Positions 6,837 through 12,332 of a DNA stretch of 12,332 nt are shown in pieces. Position 1 is the stretch's first letter, and each line of letters begins with the position of its first letter. Under the pieces are notes generated by a model. The model made no database searches and was not told the DNA's origin. It worked only from the letters and a program-made list of their open reading frames with translations. The position numbers and the translations under genes are program-made. The stretch lies in NCBI GenBank assembly GCA_946611025.1, contig CAMOCR010000016.1, positions 1-12,332 of the forward strand. The letters are read 5' to 3'. The stretch is from an uncultured Alphaproteobacteria bacterium. GTDB lineage: Bacteria > Pseudomonadota > Alphaproteobacteria > Rs-D84.

Positions 6837-8873
6837 ATGCCACGCGCGAGAGAGAATATTTCATTAACATCAACAGATTACGACATTTCGGGTAATACGA
6901 TTCGTGCATACCGCGATGGTGCGCACAAATTGATATTCGTGTTGGACGAAACGATAAATGCAGACAAACCAAATGTGCTGTTGGTTATCGATTCGTTTGA
7001 TGAACGCAAATGGGATGATGTTTTGGCAAATGATTATAATGTTGATTTGGAAACCGTGCGCCCAAAACGCGATAATAAATATCAAAAACTGGATATTGAA
7101 TATGGTGGTCTGGATGTTTATGATGATTTGATTTCTGCATATGAATCGGGTGATGATTTGTCGAACGCATTGGATAACTTGACCCGTTTTCGTGCAATGT
7201 CTGTGCGGCGTGCGGCGCGTGAACGGTTGGCGGCGGCCGAAGATATCATAAATAAATCGCGTGATACGATTGAACGCACCAACGAAACAATTGGTGAATT
7301 GCGTGAAAAAATCAAAGACCTGCGCGCGCGTGTCACAAAACAACGGCGTGAAATTGGTCGTGAACCGACCAAGGAATCGGCAGCCAAAATATTAAAAAGC
7401 GAGGCGCAAATTGATGCAACGAACGAAAAATTGGCGCGTGCCAAGAAACGTTTAACAAATGCCCAGCGGCGTCTGGCATCGGCAGAAGATGATGCCGAAA
7501 TCGCACGTGCAATTTTGGCGCGTGATGTACCGCAACCGGCAAAACGTAATGTGGCGGCACGTCGTACGGCGCATAAACCACAGCCTGTTGTCACAGAACC
7601 AATTGTTCCAGAATATGACGAAGATGCAGAATTTGCCGATGACGAAGAAGATGCATTCCCAGAACCAAAGGCGGATGAAATGAATGATGACGAAGTAAAG
7701 CCATTGTTTGATAAAGACCCGGAAAACTTGGACGATGAAATCGCGTTCAAGCCCATAGATTTTGGTGCCACAACCGATGCACCAACAACCAGTTCGGATG
7801 AAGATGCGATTGCGCCGGCACCATTATCTTTTACGCCACCACAGTCATATAATAATTACGAACAAAATGAAACGCCGGCAACATCGCCAATGTTGGACAG
7901 TTTGACATCTGTACCACAAAGTGATGAAATTGTTTCACAAGATAAATTTGGTGATAACGATACATCTGGGGATGATACCGATGTGTCCAATGTTGTCCCA
8001 GAACCAATTGCGCCGGTGGAACAAATTACGCCAATTGAACAAATTGAACCAGTTGCCCCGGTTGCACCGGTGACGCCGGTGCGTCCGGTTTCGCCAATTG
8101 TGGCGGCGGCAGCACCGGTGGAACAAAAACCACAAAAACCGACACTGATGTATTATTTGTTGCTGATTTTGTTGATATTGTTGTCAATTGGAACATTGTG
8201 GTTGTATCAAAAGTCGACAAACGAAAATGTACCAGATTTGTCAAAACCGGTTTCAAATGTGGTTGCGGAAACAAATGTAAAACAACAAAAGGTTGCAGAA
8301 CCAACACCGTTTTTGAATGTACCGGATATTGCTAAGCGACCAATTGTACAAGAACCAGAATCTGTGGTTGTACCGGAACCTGTTGCCGCACCTGTTGTTG
8401 AACCAGAACCAGTTGTCGCCGAACCAGAGCCTGTCGCAATTGTTGAACCGGAACCAATCGCAATTGAACCCGAACCAATAACGGTTGTCGAATCGGAACC
8501 TGTGGTGATTGAACCAGAACCCACACCGGTTGTGATGCCAACCCCAGTGGTCGAAGACTCACCATTTTTGACATTTGAACCGGTGACACCGATTGCAAAA
8601 TATGAACCAGAACCAGTCAAAATTCCAAGTGAAGAAGAAGTTATCGCCAGTAAACCAGGGTATAATGTTTCGCAAAACGAAAAAATGTTTGTGGCATCAC
8701 CTGAATATGATACAGACATGTTGTTCGTAGATGGTGAAGAACCAGAAATTCCGTTATGCGAAGGTGGCGCCGCCCCAGATAGTTTGGGATGCTGTCCGGG
8801 TGAATCGTATCAATATACCGATGATGGATTTATGTGTTGCAGTGCAGATGAATGTTTTCCACCGTTGGAATAA
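6837..8873 (+). CDS. Single-span membrane protein with coiled coil, Glu-Pro repeats and six-Cys tail
   Basis: This encodes 678 aa. Residues 1-115 are an unrecognised, probably folded domain. About 125-225 is a basic, Ala/Arg/Glu-rich coiled coil. About 250-435 is acidic and Pro-rich, likely disordered, ending in PV repeats (VAPVAPVTPVRPV). A single hydrophobic helix spans about 438-457, flanked by lysines on its N-terminal side, suggesting the N-terminus is in the cytoplasm. About 506-592 is a run of EPEPV/I repeats resembling the periplasm-spanning Pro-rich rods of TonB-like proteins. The last 40 residues hold six cysteines (641, 652, 653, 667, 668, 673) in a compact motif with CCPGE and CC. 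It thus appears to link a cytoplasmic scaffold to a disulfide-rich outer tip. The ribosome site GGGGA precedes the ATG, 18 nt after gcrA. Not TonB proper: the membrane helix is central and no TonB C-terminal domain is seen. The family is unknown to me. Confidence 0.8.
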   Translation: MPRARENISLTSTDYDISGNTIRAYRDGAHKLIFVLDETINADKPNVLLVIDSFDERKWDDVLANDYNVDLETVRPKRDNKYQKLDIEYGGLDVYDDLISAYESGDDLSNALDNLTRFRAMSVRRAARERLAAAEDIINKSRDTIERTNETIGELREKIKDLRARVTKQRREIGREPTKESAAKILKSEAQIDATNEKLARAKKRLTNAQRRLASAEDDAEIARAILARDVPQPAKRNVAARRTAHKPQPVVTEPIVPEYDEDAEFADDEEDAFPEPKADEMNDDEVKPLFDKDPENLDDEIAFKPIDFGATTDAPTTSSDEDAIAPAPLSFTPPQSYNNYEQNETPATSPMLDSLTSVPQSDEIVSQDKFGDNDTSGDDTDVSNVVPEPIAPVEQITPIEQIEPVAPVAPVTPVRPVSPIVAAAAPVEQKPQKPTLMYYLLLILLILLSIGTLWLYQKSTNENVPDLSKPVSNVVAETNVKQQKVAEPTPFLNVPDIAKRPIVQEPESVVVPEPVAAPVVEPEPVVAEPEPVAIVEPEPIAIEPEPITVVESEPVVIEPEPTPVVMPTPVVEDSPFLTFEPVTPIAKYEPEPVKIPSEEEVIASKPGYNVSQNEKMFVASPEYDTDMLFVDGEEPEIPLCEGGAAPDSLGCCPGESYQYTDDGFMCCSADECFPPLE

Positions 8874-8875
8874 TT

Positions 8876-8903
8876 AAAAACCGCCACGATGGCGGTTTTT
8901 TTA
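8876..8903. terminator. Bidirectional intrinsic terminator between the 678-aa gene and acpS
   Basis: CCGCCA (8881-8886), loop CGA, TGGCGG (8890-8895), flanked by five A on the left and a run of T on the right. It serves the rightward gcrA operon and, because of the A run, can also stop leftward transcription from acpS. Confidence 0.88.
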
Positions 8904-8920
8904 TAATGTTTTCGTCGGTG

Positions 8921-9301
8921 CTAATCTAACTTTTCAATTACCACAAATGCCGCAGAATATTCACCTTGGTCTGTAATTGACAGGTGTAAACGCGCGTTTG
9001 TCCCCGCCAGTTCTTTTAATGCAACCTTGGCACCACCAGCCAACAATAATTCTGGCGCACCATTGTCATTGTGTACGACTGATACATCTGAAAATGCAAT
9101 GTCATCGCTGAACCCGGTTCCTAATGCCTTTAGGCATGCTTCGCGTGCCGCCCAACAATTTGCCAGATGCTTTTCTGCATTTGCATTGTCGTCGTCGGCA
9201 TATTCCAGTTCTTTTTTTGTGAAAACGCGTTGCTTTTTAAATGCAGACCAATCAAGAAAACGGTTGCATTCTACCAAATCAATTCCAATACCGATAATCA
9301 T
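8921..9301 (-). CDS. acpS: Holo-[acyl-carrier-protein] synthase
   Basis: This encodes 126 aa, the usual AcpS length. The start at 9301 is chosen because the protein then begins with MIIGIGIDLVE, the conserved N-terminus, and AAGGAAGGA lies 7 nt upstream; an in-frame ATG 45 nt earlier adds 15 unrelated residues. D8 in GIDLVE and E54 in WAAREACLKALG are the expected Mg2+ ligands; Trp replaces the more common Phe at the start of the second motif. The C-terminal LSITD-GEYSAAFV matches the family's final strand, with Asp where His is common. The enzyme moves the 4'-phosphopantetheine arm from coenzyme A to a serine of acyl carrier protein, activating it for fatty acid synthesis in the cytoplasm. 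It is single here, not in the usual lepB-rnc-era neighbourhood. Confidence 0.94.
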   Translation of the reverse strand: MIIGIGIDLVECNRFLDWSAFKKQRVFTKKELEYADDDNANAEKHLANCWAAREACLKALGTGFSDDIAFSDVSVVHNDNGAPELLLAGGAKVALKELAGTNARLHLSITDQGEYSAAFVVIEKLD

Positions 9302-9335
9302 AGTATGTCCTTCCTTGGTTTTTATTTCTATGCGT

Positions 9336-9365
9336 ATACTAGTCATTTTTTTTCGATTCGTGCAA
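9336..9365 (-). promoter_or_regulatory. Possible acpS promoter
   Basis: On the minus strand TTGCAC (9360-9365) and TAGTAT (9336-9341) are separated by 18 nt, placing a start near 9329, about 28 nt before the ATG. A GANTC site (GATTC, 9355-9359) abuts the -35 box. Confidence 0.4.
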
Positions 9366-9392
9366 GCATAAAATTAACCATGAAAAAAACAT

Positions 9393-9420
9393 AATAAAAA
9401 CACCGGGTTGTGCCGGTGTT
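9393..9420 (-). terminator. Intrinsic terminator after the 37-aa gene
   Basis: AACACCGG and CCGGTGTT form an 8-bp stem around a 6-nt loop (9407-9412). The A run at 9396-9400 becomes a T run on the minus strand, so this stops leftward transcription from the small gene ending at 9428 and separates it from acpS. Confidence 0.8.
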
Positions 9421-9427
9421 CGATGTT

Positions 9428-9541
9428 TTACTTGTCGCACTTTTCTGATTTGCCTGGGTGCTTTTTTTCGTAATCGTGGTTTGCAACTAAACTGGTACAT
9501 TCTTTACACTTGCAATTTTTGCCGTGTTCTGTTTTTGACAT
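9428..9541 (-). CDS. 37-aa cysteine-rich mini-protein, possible metal binder
   Basis: A very short gene of 37 codons. Support: a good ribosome site (AGGGAG) before the ATG at 9541, a well-spaced promoter at 9593-9621 and a dedicated terminator at 9393-9420, so it has the full structure of a single-gene unit. The protein is Lys-rich and hydrophilic, with no signal peptide, and has cysteines at 10, 12, 15 and 35 (CxCxxC plus one) and histidines at 6, 22 and 28. This spacing resembles metal-binding mini-proteins such as metallothionein-like peptides or zinc ribbons, but I do not recognise a family. The nearby histidine-rich gene makes a metal role more plausible. Cytoplasmic location is inferred. 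Confidence 0.7.
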   Translation of the reverse strand: MSKTEHGKNCKCKECTSLVANHDYEKKHPGKSEKCDK

Positions 9542-9576
9542 AGTTTTTCTCCCTTGGTTAAATTGTTTGAATTTTG

Positions 9577-9586
9577 TGTCCGGACA
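9577..9586. promoter_or_regulatory. 10-bp perfect palindrome at the start site of the 37-aa gene
   Basis: TGTCCGGACA is a perfect palindrome just downstream of the -10 box, covering the predicted transcription start (about 9586) of the cysteine-rich gene. Its position is typical of a repressor operator. No regulator gene is seen nearby. Confidence 0.35.
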
Positions 9587-9592
9587 ACTGTT

Positions 9593-9621
9593 ATTTTACA
9601 ACACGCGCCCCGCCCCAACAA
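9593..9621 (-). promoter_or_regulatory. Promoter of the 37-aa cysteine-rich gene
   Basis: On the minus strand TTGTTG (9616-9621) and TAAAAT (9593-9598, 5 of 6 to consensus) are 17 nt apart. The spacer is strikingly GC-rich (GGGGCGGGGCGCG core) in otherwise AT-rich DNA, which could make the promoter dependent on a distorting regulator. Confidence 0.55.
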
Positions 9622-9646
9622 TATGTATAAATGCCTGAAAAAATAT

Positions 9647-9675
9647 TTGTAATTATGCCGATTGTGGTTTAGTAT
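9647..9675 (+). promoter_or_regulatory. Promoter of tRNA-Pro
   Basis: TTGTAA (9647-9652) and TAGTAT (9670-9675) are 17 nt apart, placing a start near 9682, just before the tRNA at 9687. It is divergent from the 37-aa gene promoter. Confidence 0.55.
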
Positions 9676-9686
9676 AGAACGCATGT

Positions 9687-9763
9687 CGGGGTGTAGCTCA
9701 GCCTGGTAGAGTACTTGCATGGGGTGCAAGGGGTCGCAGGTTCGATTCCTGTCACCCCGACCA
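9687..9763 (+). tRNA. tRNA-Pro (anticodon GGG)
   Basis: A 77-nt cloverleaf. The acceptor stem CGGGGTG pairs with CACCCCG, with the C1-G72 pair characteristic of bacterial tRNA-Pro. The D-stem is GCTC/GAGT. The anticodon stem CTTGC/GCAAG encloses ATGGGGT, giving anticodon GGG for codon CCC (and CCU by wobble). The T-stem GCAGG/CCTGT encloses TTCGATT. The CCA tail (9761-9763) is encoded. Confidence 0.97.
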
Positions 9764-9772
9764 CAAAATTAA

Positions 9773-9799
9773 ACCGCCCATTTGGGCGGTGTTTTTTTT
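9773..9799. terminator. Terminator shared by tRNA-Pro and the His-rich gene
   Basis: ACCGCCCA (9773-9780) and TGGGCGGT (9783-9790) form a near-continuous stem followed by G and eight T on the plus strand. It ends the tRNA transcript. It also lies 13 nt beyond the stop of the convergent histidine-rich gene, with a T-rich flank on that side too. Confidence 0.85.
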
Positions 9800-9811
9800 A
9801 TTGTTTGTTCG

Positions 9812-10111
9812 TTAAAATGCCGATGCCAGAATTGCAAAAGCAATAAGTGCATCACCAAAATCAAAAGAATTGTGATGATGATGGTGATGATGTGGCGGTG
9901 GCGGTGGTGTTGGACGCGCATGCGCAACATGTACCACGGTTGTGTGGTGCGCCGGCTTATGATGATTCATATGGTGTGACGGCTTGTGGTGGGACGTTTG
10001 CACAATTTGATGGTCGTTGTGTGGCTTTGGTGCGTGATGTGATTCGGGTTTTGCCATTGCGCCCGTTGATATAATCGCCGCGCACGCCGCGACAATCAGT
10101 GTCTTTTTCAT
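9812..10111 (-). CDS. Exported histidine-rich protein, probable metal binder
   Basis: This encodes 99 aa. A textbook Sec signal peptide (MKKTLIVAACAAIISTGAMA) is cut after residue 20. The mature 79 residues contain 21 histidines: HH pairs spaced by a few residues (25-56, in HHKPSHH-like units), then five prolines followed by seven histidines (69-80), then a short hydrophobic tail (GDALIAFAILASAF). Such chains bind Ni, Zn, Cu or Co (knowledge from His-rich storage proteins such as Hpn); which metal is unknown. The hydrophobic tail could anchor it to a membrane. A strong ribosome site (AAAGGAG) and a good promoter (10137-10165) suggest high expression. It is divergent from the CorA gene. Low complexity makes family assignment impossible by eye, but the signal peptide and ribosome site argue strongly for a real gene. 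Confidence 0.85.
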   Translation of the reverse strand: MKKTLIVAACAAIISTGAMAKPESHHAPKPHNDHQIVQTSHHKPSHHMNHHKPAHHTTVVHVAHARPTPPPPPHHHHHHHNSFDFGDALIAFAILASAF

Positions 10112-10136
10112 GTATTACTCCTTTGTCTGTAATCAT

Positions 10137-10165
10137 ATTATTTCAAAAACAAAATTATTATGCAA
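10137..10165 (-). promoter_or_regulatory. Promoter of the His-rich gene
   Basis: On the minus strand TTGCAT (10160-10165) and AATAAT (10137-10142) are 17 nt apart, with a start near 10130, about 20 nt before the ATG. The upstream DNA (10150-10200) is almost pure A/T with direct repeats of AAATAATT, which could act as an UP-like element or a site for a nucleoid protein. Confidence 0.5.
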
Positions 10166-10210
10166 TAAAATAATTAAATAATTTAATAAATATTTTTTAA
10201 CCCAAAACAT

Positions 10211-10239
10211 TTGATTTTTTTCCTTTTGTAAATTAGAAT
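10211..10239 (+). promoter_or_regulatory. Promoter of the corA-like gene
   Basis: TTGATT (10211-10216) and TAGAAT (10234-10239, 5 of 6 to consensus) are 17 nt apart, with a start near 10246, about 37 nt before the chosen ATG. No magnesium riboswitch is evident in this short leader. Confidence 0.6.
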
Positions 10240-10282
10240 TTGCGGCGTGCAAAATAAAACAAAAAAGCATAGGAGAATGGCT

Positions 10283-11167
10283 ATGTTTGATACCGAAAAA
10301 TTAAAAACATTCTCTTGGGTGAACGTTGGAAACCCAGATCACGAAGATTTCGAAAAATTACAACGCGAATACAAGATTGACGAAGATACCATATCCGACA
10401 TTCTGGATCCGGACGAACAGCCCCGATTCGAAGTTGAAGATGATTACAAGGTTATCATTGTGCGATTTCCAATCGTAAACCGTGAAATTGAAACGACATG
10501 GCACACCGAACCATTGTCGATTATTTATTCGCGCGATAATGTTATCACCGTTTGTCGCAAACGCTGCGATTTACTGGATAAAATAAAACGCGATGAAAAG
10601 GCAACGCGTGAAGAATTTATTTTGAATATTATCTATTACATTGCCGAATCGTATTTGCGTTCGTTAAAGGAATTAAACAAGCGTGTTATGCGTGCAAAAA
10701 GTGCATTAACCCAACGCATTCGCAAACAAGAATTGTTGTCGCTGTTGGATGTGGAAAACAGTTATACATTATACATGGCGGGAATTAAGGGTAATATTGC
10801 CGTTATGGACAAGCTGGATAAACTGCGTGGATTTGTAAAAACCGATGATGCCGAAGAATTAGCCGAAGATGCCCGCATTGAATTAGGCCAGGCAACCGAA
10901 GTTGTGAATTCATACAGCAAAATGTTAAAAGCAATCAAAGAAACATTTGAAAGTGTTATTAATATGGATTCCAACACATACATTAACCGTTTGACTATGT
11001 GGAACATTATTTTGATTGCGCCAACGGTTGTGGTTGGATATTACGGTATGAATATGAAATTGCCCTGGGCAGAATATGATTGGACCGCAATTGTGATTTT
11101 AATAATGATATTTGCCCTGCTGATTGGGTATGCGACATTGGGAATTATCCAACGCCGTAAAAGATAA
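10283..11167 (+). CDS. corA: CorA-family divalent cation (magnesium) transporter
   Basis: This encodes 294 aa. The start at 10283 is preferred because AGGAG (10271-10275) lies 7 nt upstream; an ATG at 10277 is only 1 nt from it and one at 10247 lacks a ribosome site. The N-terminal cytoplasmic domain is about 1-190, with a long helical stretch from about 120-235. Two membrane helices lie at the C-terminus: about 236-255, ending in the signature YGMN (254-257), then a second from about 266-288, followed by a basic tail (QRRKR). GMN forms the selectivity filter of CorA pentamers. It should import Mg2+ (possibly also Co2+ or Ni2+) through the inner membrane. Length is at the short end of the family. 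It sits alone between the His-rich gene (divergent) and the adenylate kinase gene (convergent). Confidence 0.92.
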   Translation: MFDTEKLKTFSWVNVGNPDHEDFEKLQREYKIDEDTISDILDPDEQPRFEVEDDYKVIIVRFPIVNREIETTWHTEPLSIIYSRDNVITVCRKRCDLLDKIKRDEKATREEFILNIIYYIAESYLRSLKELNKRVMRAKSALTQRIRKQELLSLLDVENSYTLYMAGIKGNIAVMDKLDKLRGFVKTDDAEELAEDARIELGQATEVVNSYSKMLKAIKETFESVINMDSNTYINRLTMWNIILIAPTVVVGYYGMNMKLPWAEYDWTAIVILIMIFALLIGYATLGIIQRRKR

Positions 11168-11194
11168 AAAATCGCCCGTACGGGCGATTTTTTA
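11166..11194. terminator. Bidirectional terminator shared by corA and the adk-like gene
   Basis: ATCGCCCG (11171-11178), TA, CGGGCGAT (11181-11188) is a perfect inverted repeat flanked by an A run and a T run. It is so compact that the corA stop codon (11165-11167) touches one side and the stop codon of the convergent gene (11192-11194) lies in the other flank. Confidence 0.9.
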
Positions 11195-11746
11195 TTCTGC
11201 CAACGCGGCACGAATTTGTTCCATATTGCCGTCCAGTGTTTGTGATGCATCAATATCGCTGAATTTAATACCCGGTGCGGTACGCAACCATTCGATTGCC
11301 GGAACCGTCGTTTTCCAGAATGTATCCAGACGGCGACGAACCGCGGCTGTGTCCGCATCATCGGCACGACCGCCACCTTCGCGAATTCTTTTGTTGATGC
11401 GGAACATCATCAATTCTTCGCTTAAATTCAAATACAGTACATGAATATTGAATTTGTCGGCATATTCGGCGACCAACCATTCGGCCTGGGGTAATGTGCG
11501 CGGAAAACCGTCCAAAATAATATCGGCATCATCGGTTATTTGTGATTTCATCAATTTGAATAATTCGCTGTCGGGAACCAATTCGCCGCGTGAAATGATT
11601 TTTGCAATTTCGCTATCGCTGGGCAATGCGCGGAACAACGCGCCACTTTCAATATGTTTATATTCGTGTTCGCCTTTCATAATGGTTGCCAAACTGCCCT
11701 TGCCTGCGCCTTGACCGCCCATCATAACAATCATTGTATGTTTCAT
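11192..11746 (-). CDS. adk: Adenylate kinase-like nucleoside monophosphate kinase
   Basis: This encodes 184 aa, the size of short-lid adenylate kinases. The P-loop is GGQGAGKGS (10-18), with Gln for the usual Pro and Ser for Thr. HIESGALFR (31-39) matches the NMP-binding HISTGDLLR motif, but Ala replaces the Asp. ILDGFPRTLPQAE (77-89) is the highly conserved central motif. RINKRI...GRADD (116-130) and the following RRLDTFWKTTVPAIEW match the lid and C-terminal parts. It would catalyse ATP + AMP to 2 ADP in the cytoplasm. The ribosome site AAGGAG precedes the ATG. In most Alphaproteobacteria adk lies in the ribosomal protein operon; the position behind rpsA and the motif changes leave open that this is a second, divergent copy or has another NMP preference. 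The rpsA terminator lies upstream, so it should have its own promoter, which I could not place confidently. Confidence 0.85.
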   Translation of the reverse strand: MKHTMIVMMGGQGAGKGSLATIMKGEHEYKHIESGALFRALPSDSEIAKIISRGELVPDSELFKLMKSQITDDADIILDGFPRTLPQAEWLVAEYADKFNIHVLYLNLSEELMMFRINKRIREGGGRADDADTAAVRRRLDTFWKTTVPAIEWLRTAPGIKFSDIDASQTLDGNMEQIRAALAE

Positions 11747-11793
11747 AAATTTTCTCCTTTCGTTTTTTTTATCGCAGAAATTTTAACATAAAA

Positions 11794-11822
11794 AAACAAA
11801 TCCGGCAATGCCGGATTTGTTT
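11794..11822 (-). terminator. Intrinsic terminator after rpsA
   Basis: A 13-bp perfect stem (11794-11806 with 11810-11822, core AATCCGGC/GCCGGATT) with a 3-nt loop, followed on the minus strand by a T run (complement of the A run before 11797). It separates rpsA from the adenylate-kinase-like gene. Confidence 0.88.
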
Positions 11823-11844
11823 AAATAATATGATAAAAAGCATA

Positions 11845-12332
11845 TTATTTTTTGCTGTTTTCGATTGCAGCGCCCAAGATGTCGCCCAACACAGAGCCAG
11901 AATCGGCTTCGTTTGCGAATTCTTTGACCGCTTGCTTTTCCAATGTCACCTGTAATGCGCGGATAGACAGTTTCACAGTGTTGTTTTCAACGGAAACAAC
12001 AGATGCTTCGACTGTATCGCCAACATGGTATTTGGATGTATCTTGTTCAGCTTTTTCACGCGACAAATCGGTGCGACGGATAACGCCCTTGGCGTCACCA
12101 GCCAATGCAACAATCAATTCGTCTGGTGTGATTTCGGAAACCGTTCCAGAAACCACAGCGCCCTTCTTGATGGCAACTGCGTTGTTTTCCGCGCTTTCGG
12201 TCAATTGTTTAATACCCAATGTGACGCGTTCTTTTTCTGGGTTGATGTCCAAAATCTTGGCTGTGACTTCTTGGCCGCGAACGAATTTTTTCAATTCTTC
12301 TTCGTCCAATTTGTTCCAAGACAAATCGGAAA
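11845..12332 (-). CDS. rpsA: 30S ribosomal protein S1, C-terminal part (5' end beyond the window)
   Basis: About 162 codons of the 3' end are present; the reading frame continues through the right edge. The visible part begins in an S1 RNA-binding repeat with the hallmark SDLSWNKLDEEELKKF, followed by the FVRGQEVTAKILDINPEKERVTLGIKQL ending typical of S1 domains. A second, more divergent S1 repeat follows (KKGAVVSGTVSEI, GVIRRTDLS, VGDTVEASVVSVE, LSIRAL). The tail (about 30 residues) is acidic and Ala/Gly-rich. S1 helps the 30S subunit bind mRNA, especially leaders with weak ribosome sites. A TTG at 12324 is an ordinary Leu codon inside the gene, not a start. Confidence 0.93.
   Translation of the reverse strand, partial: SDLSWNKLDEEELKKFVRGQEVTAKILDINPEKERVTLGIKQLTESAENNAVAIKKGAVVSGTVSEITPDELIVALAGDAKGVIRRTDLSREKAEQDTSKYHVGDTVEASVVSVENNTVKLSIRALQVTLEKQAVKEFANEADSGSVLGDILGAAIENSKK

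Noticed and set aside
7118..7771. Long minus-strand reading frame of 217 codons, Ser/Ala-rich, opposite the 678-aa gene
   Set aside because: It mirrors the biased codons of the real gene, has no ribosome site and no recognisable domain; the plus-strand gene has clear domains and context. The same applies to the 170-codon frame at 8207-8719, whose Gly/Ser/Thr repeats are the antisense of the Glu-Pro repeats.
8350..8620. Short direct repeats resembling a tandem or CRISPR-like array
   Set aside because: Units are irregular, in frame, and encode the EPEPV repeats of the membrane protein; there are no constant repeats with unique spacers.
9302..9346. Upstream ATG extending acpS by 15 residues
   Set aside because: AcpS proteins begin at the MIIGIGID-type sequence, and the ribosome site lies directly before the later ATG; the extension would include the ribosome site.
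9871..9900. Trinucleotide-like repeat (GATGATG...) resembling a microsatellite
   Set aside because: It is explained by the seven consecutive His codons of the exported His-rich protein on the other strand.

Overview
This window looks like a piece of an alphaproteobacterial chromosome. The strongest evidence is a convincing GcrA cell-cycle regulator at 6225-6818, a family essentially confined to Alphaproteobacteria. The DNA is moderately AT-rich, gene spacing is tight and genes are often separated by short A/T-flanked hairpin terminators, which would fit a compact, perhaps host-associated or uncultured lineage. That last point is inference. I see no insertion sequence, integrase, CRISPR array or phage gene. 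The window starts beside a tRNA and ends inside rpsA. No stretch of more than 300 bases is without a gene.

Layout. Positions 1-225 hold an inverted-repeat-rich leader, tRNA-Val(CAC) and its terminator. Positions 257-6151, all on the minus strand, hold a compact gene cluster read right to left: a minimal prepilin peptidase, then four genes for exported proteins separated by 27, 6 and 6 nt and a 1-nt overlap. These are an unknown 290-aa protein, an unknown 319-aa protein, an unknown 689-aa protein rich in helical repeats, and a GH108-type muramidase. A small secreted six-cysteine protein with its own good promoter follows. Positions 6225-8873, on the plus strand, hold gcrA and, 18 nt later, a gene for a 678-aa single-span membrane protein with a coiled coil, Glu-Pro repeats and a six-cysteine C-terminus. 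Positions 8921-11194 mix housekeeping and small genes: acpS, a 37-aa cysteine-rich mini-protein, tRNA-Pro(GGG), an exported histidine-rich protein, a CorA-type magnesium channel and an adenylate-kinase-like enzyme. Positions 11845-12332 are the 3' end of rpsA.

How the genes may work together. The most interesting region is the leftward cluster. It combines the enzyme that processes type IV pilin-like leader peptides with a peptidoglycan-cutting enzyme and three unrecognised exported proteins. The muramidase and the first exported protein share a gapless 35-residue motif (16 of 35 identical by eye), so they may dock on the same partner. A plausible but unproven reading is an envelope-spanning pilus- or secretion-like apparatus with its own wall-remodelling enzyme. 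A second theme is metal handling: a CxCxxC mini-protein, a 21-histidine exported protein and a CorA channel lie within about 1.8 kb. The membrane protein behind gcrA may be a cell-cycle-linked envelope factor, but I do not recognise its family.
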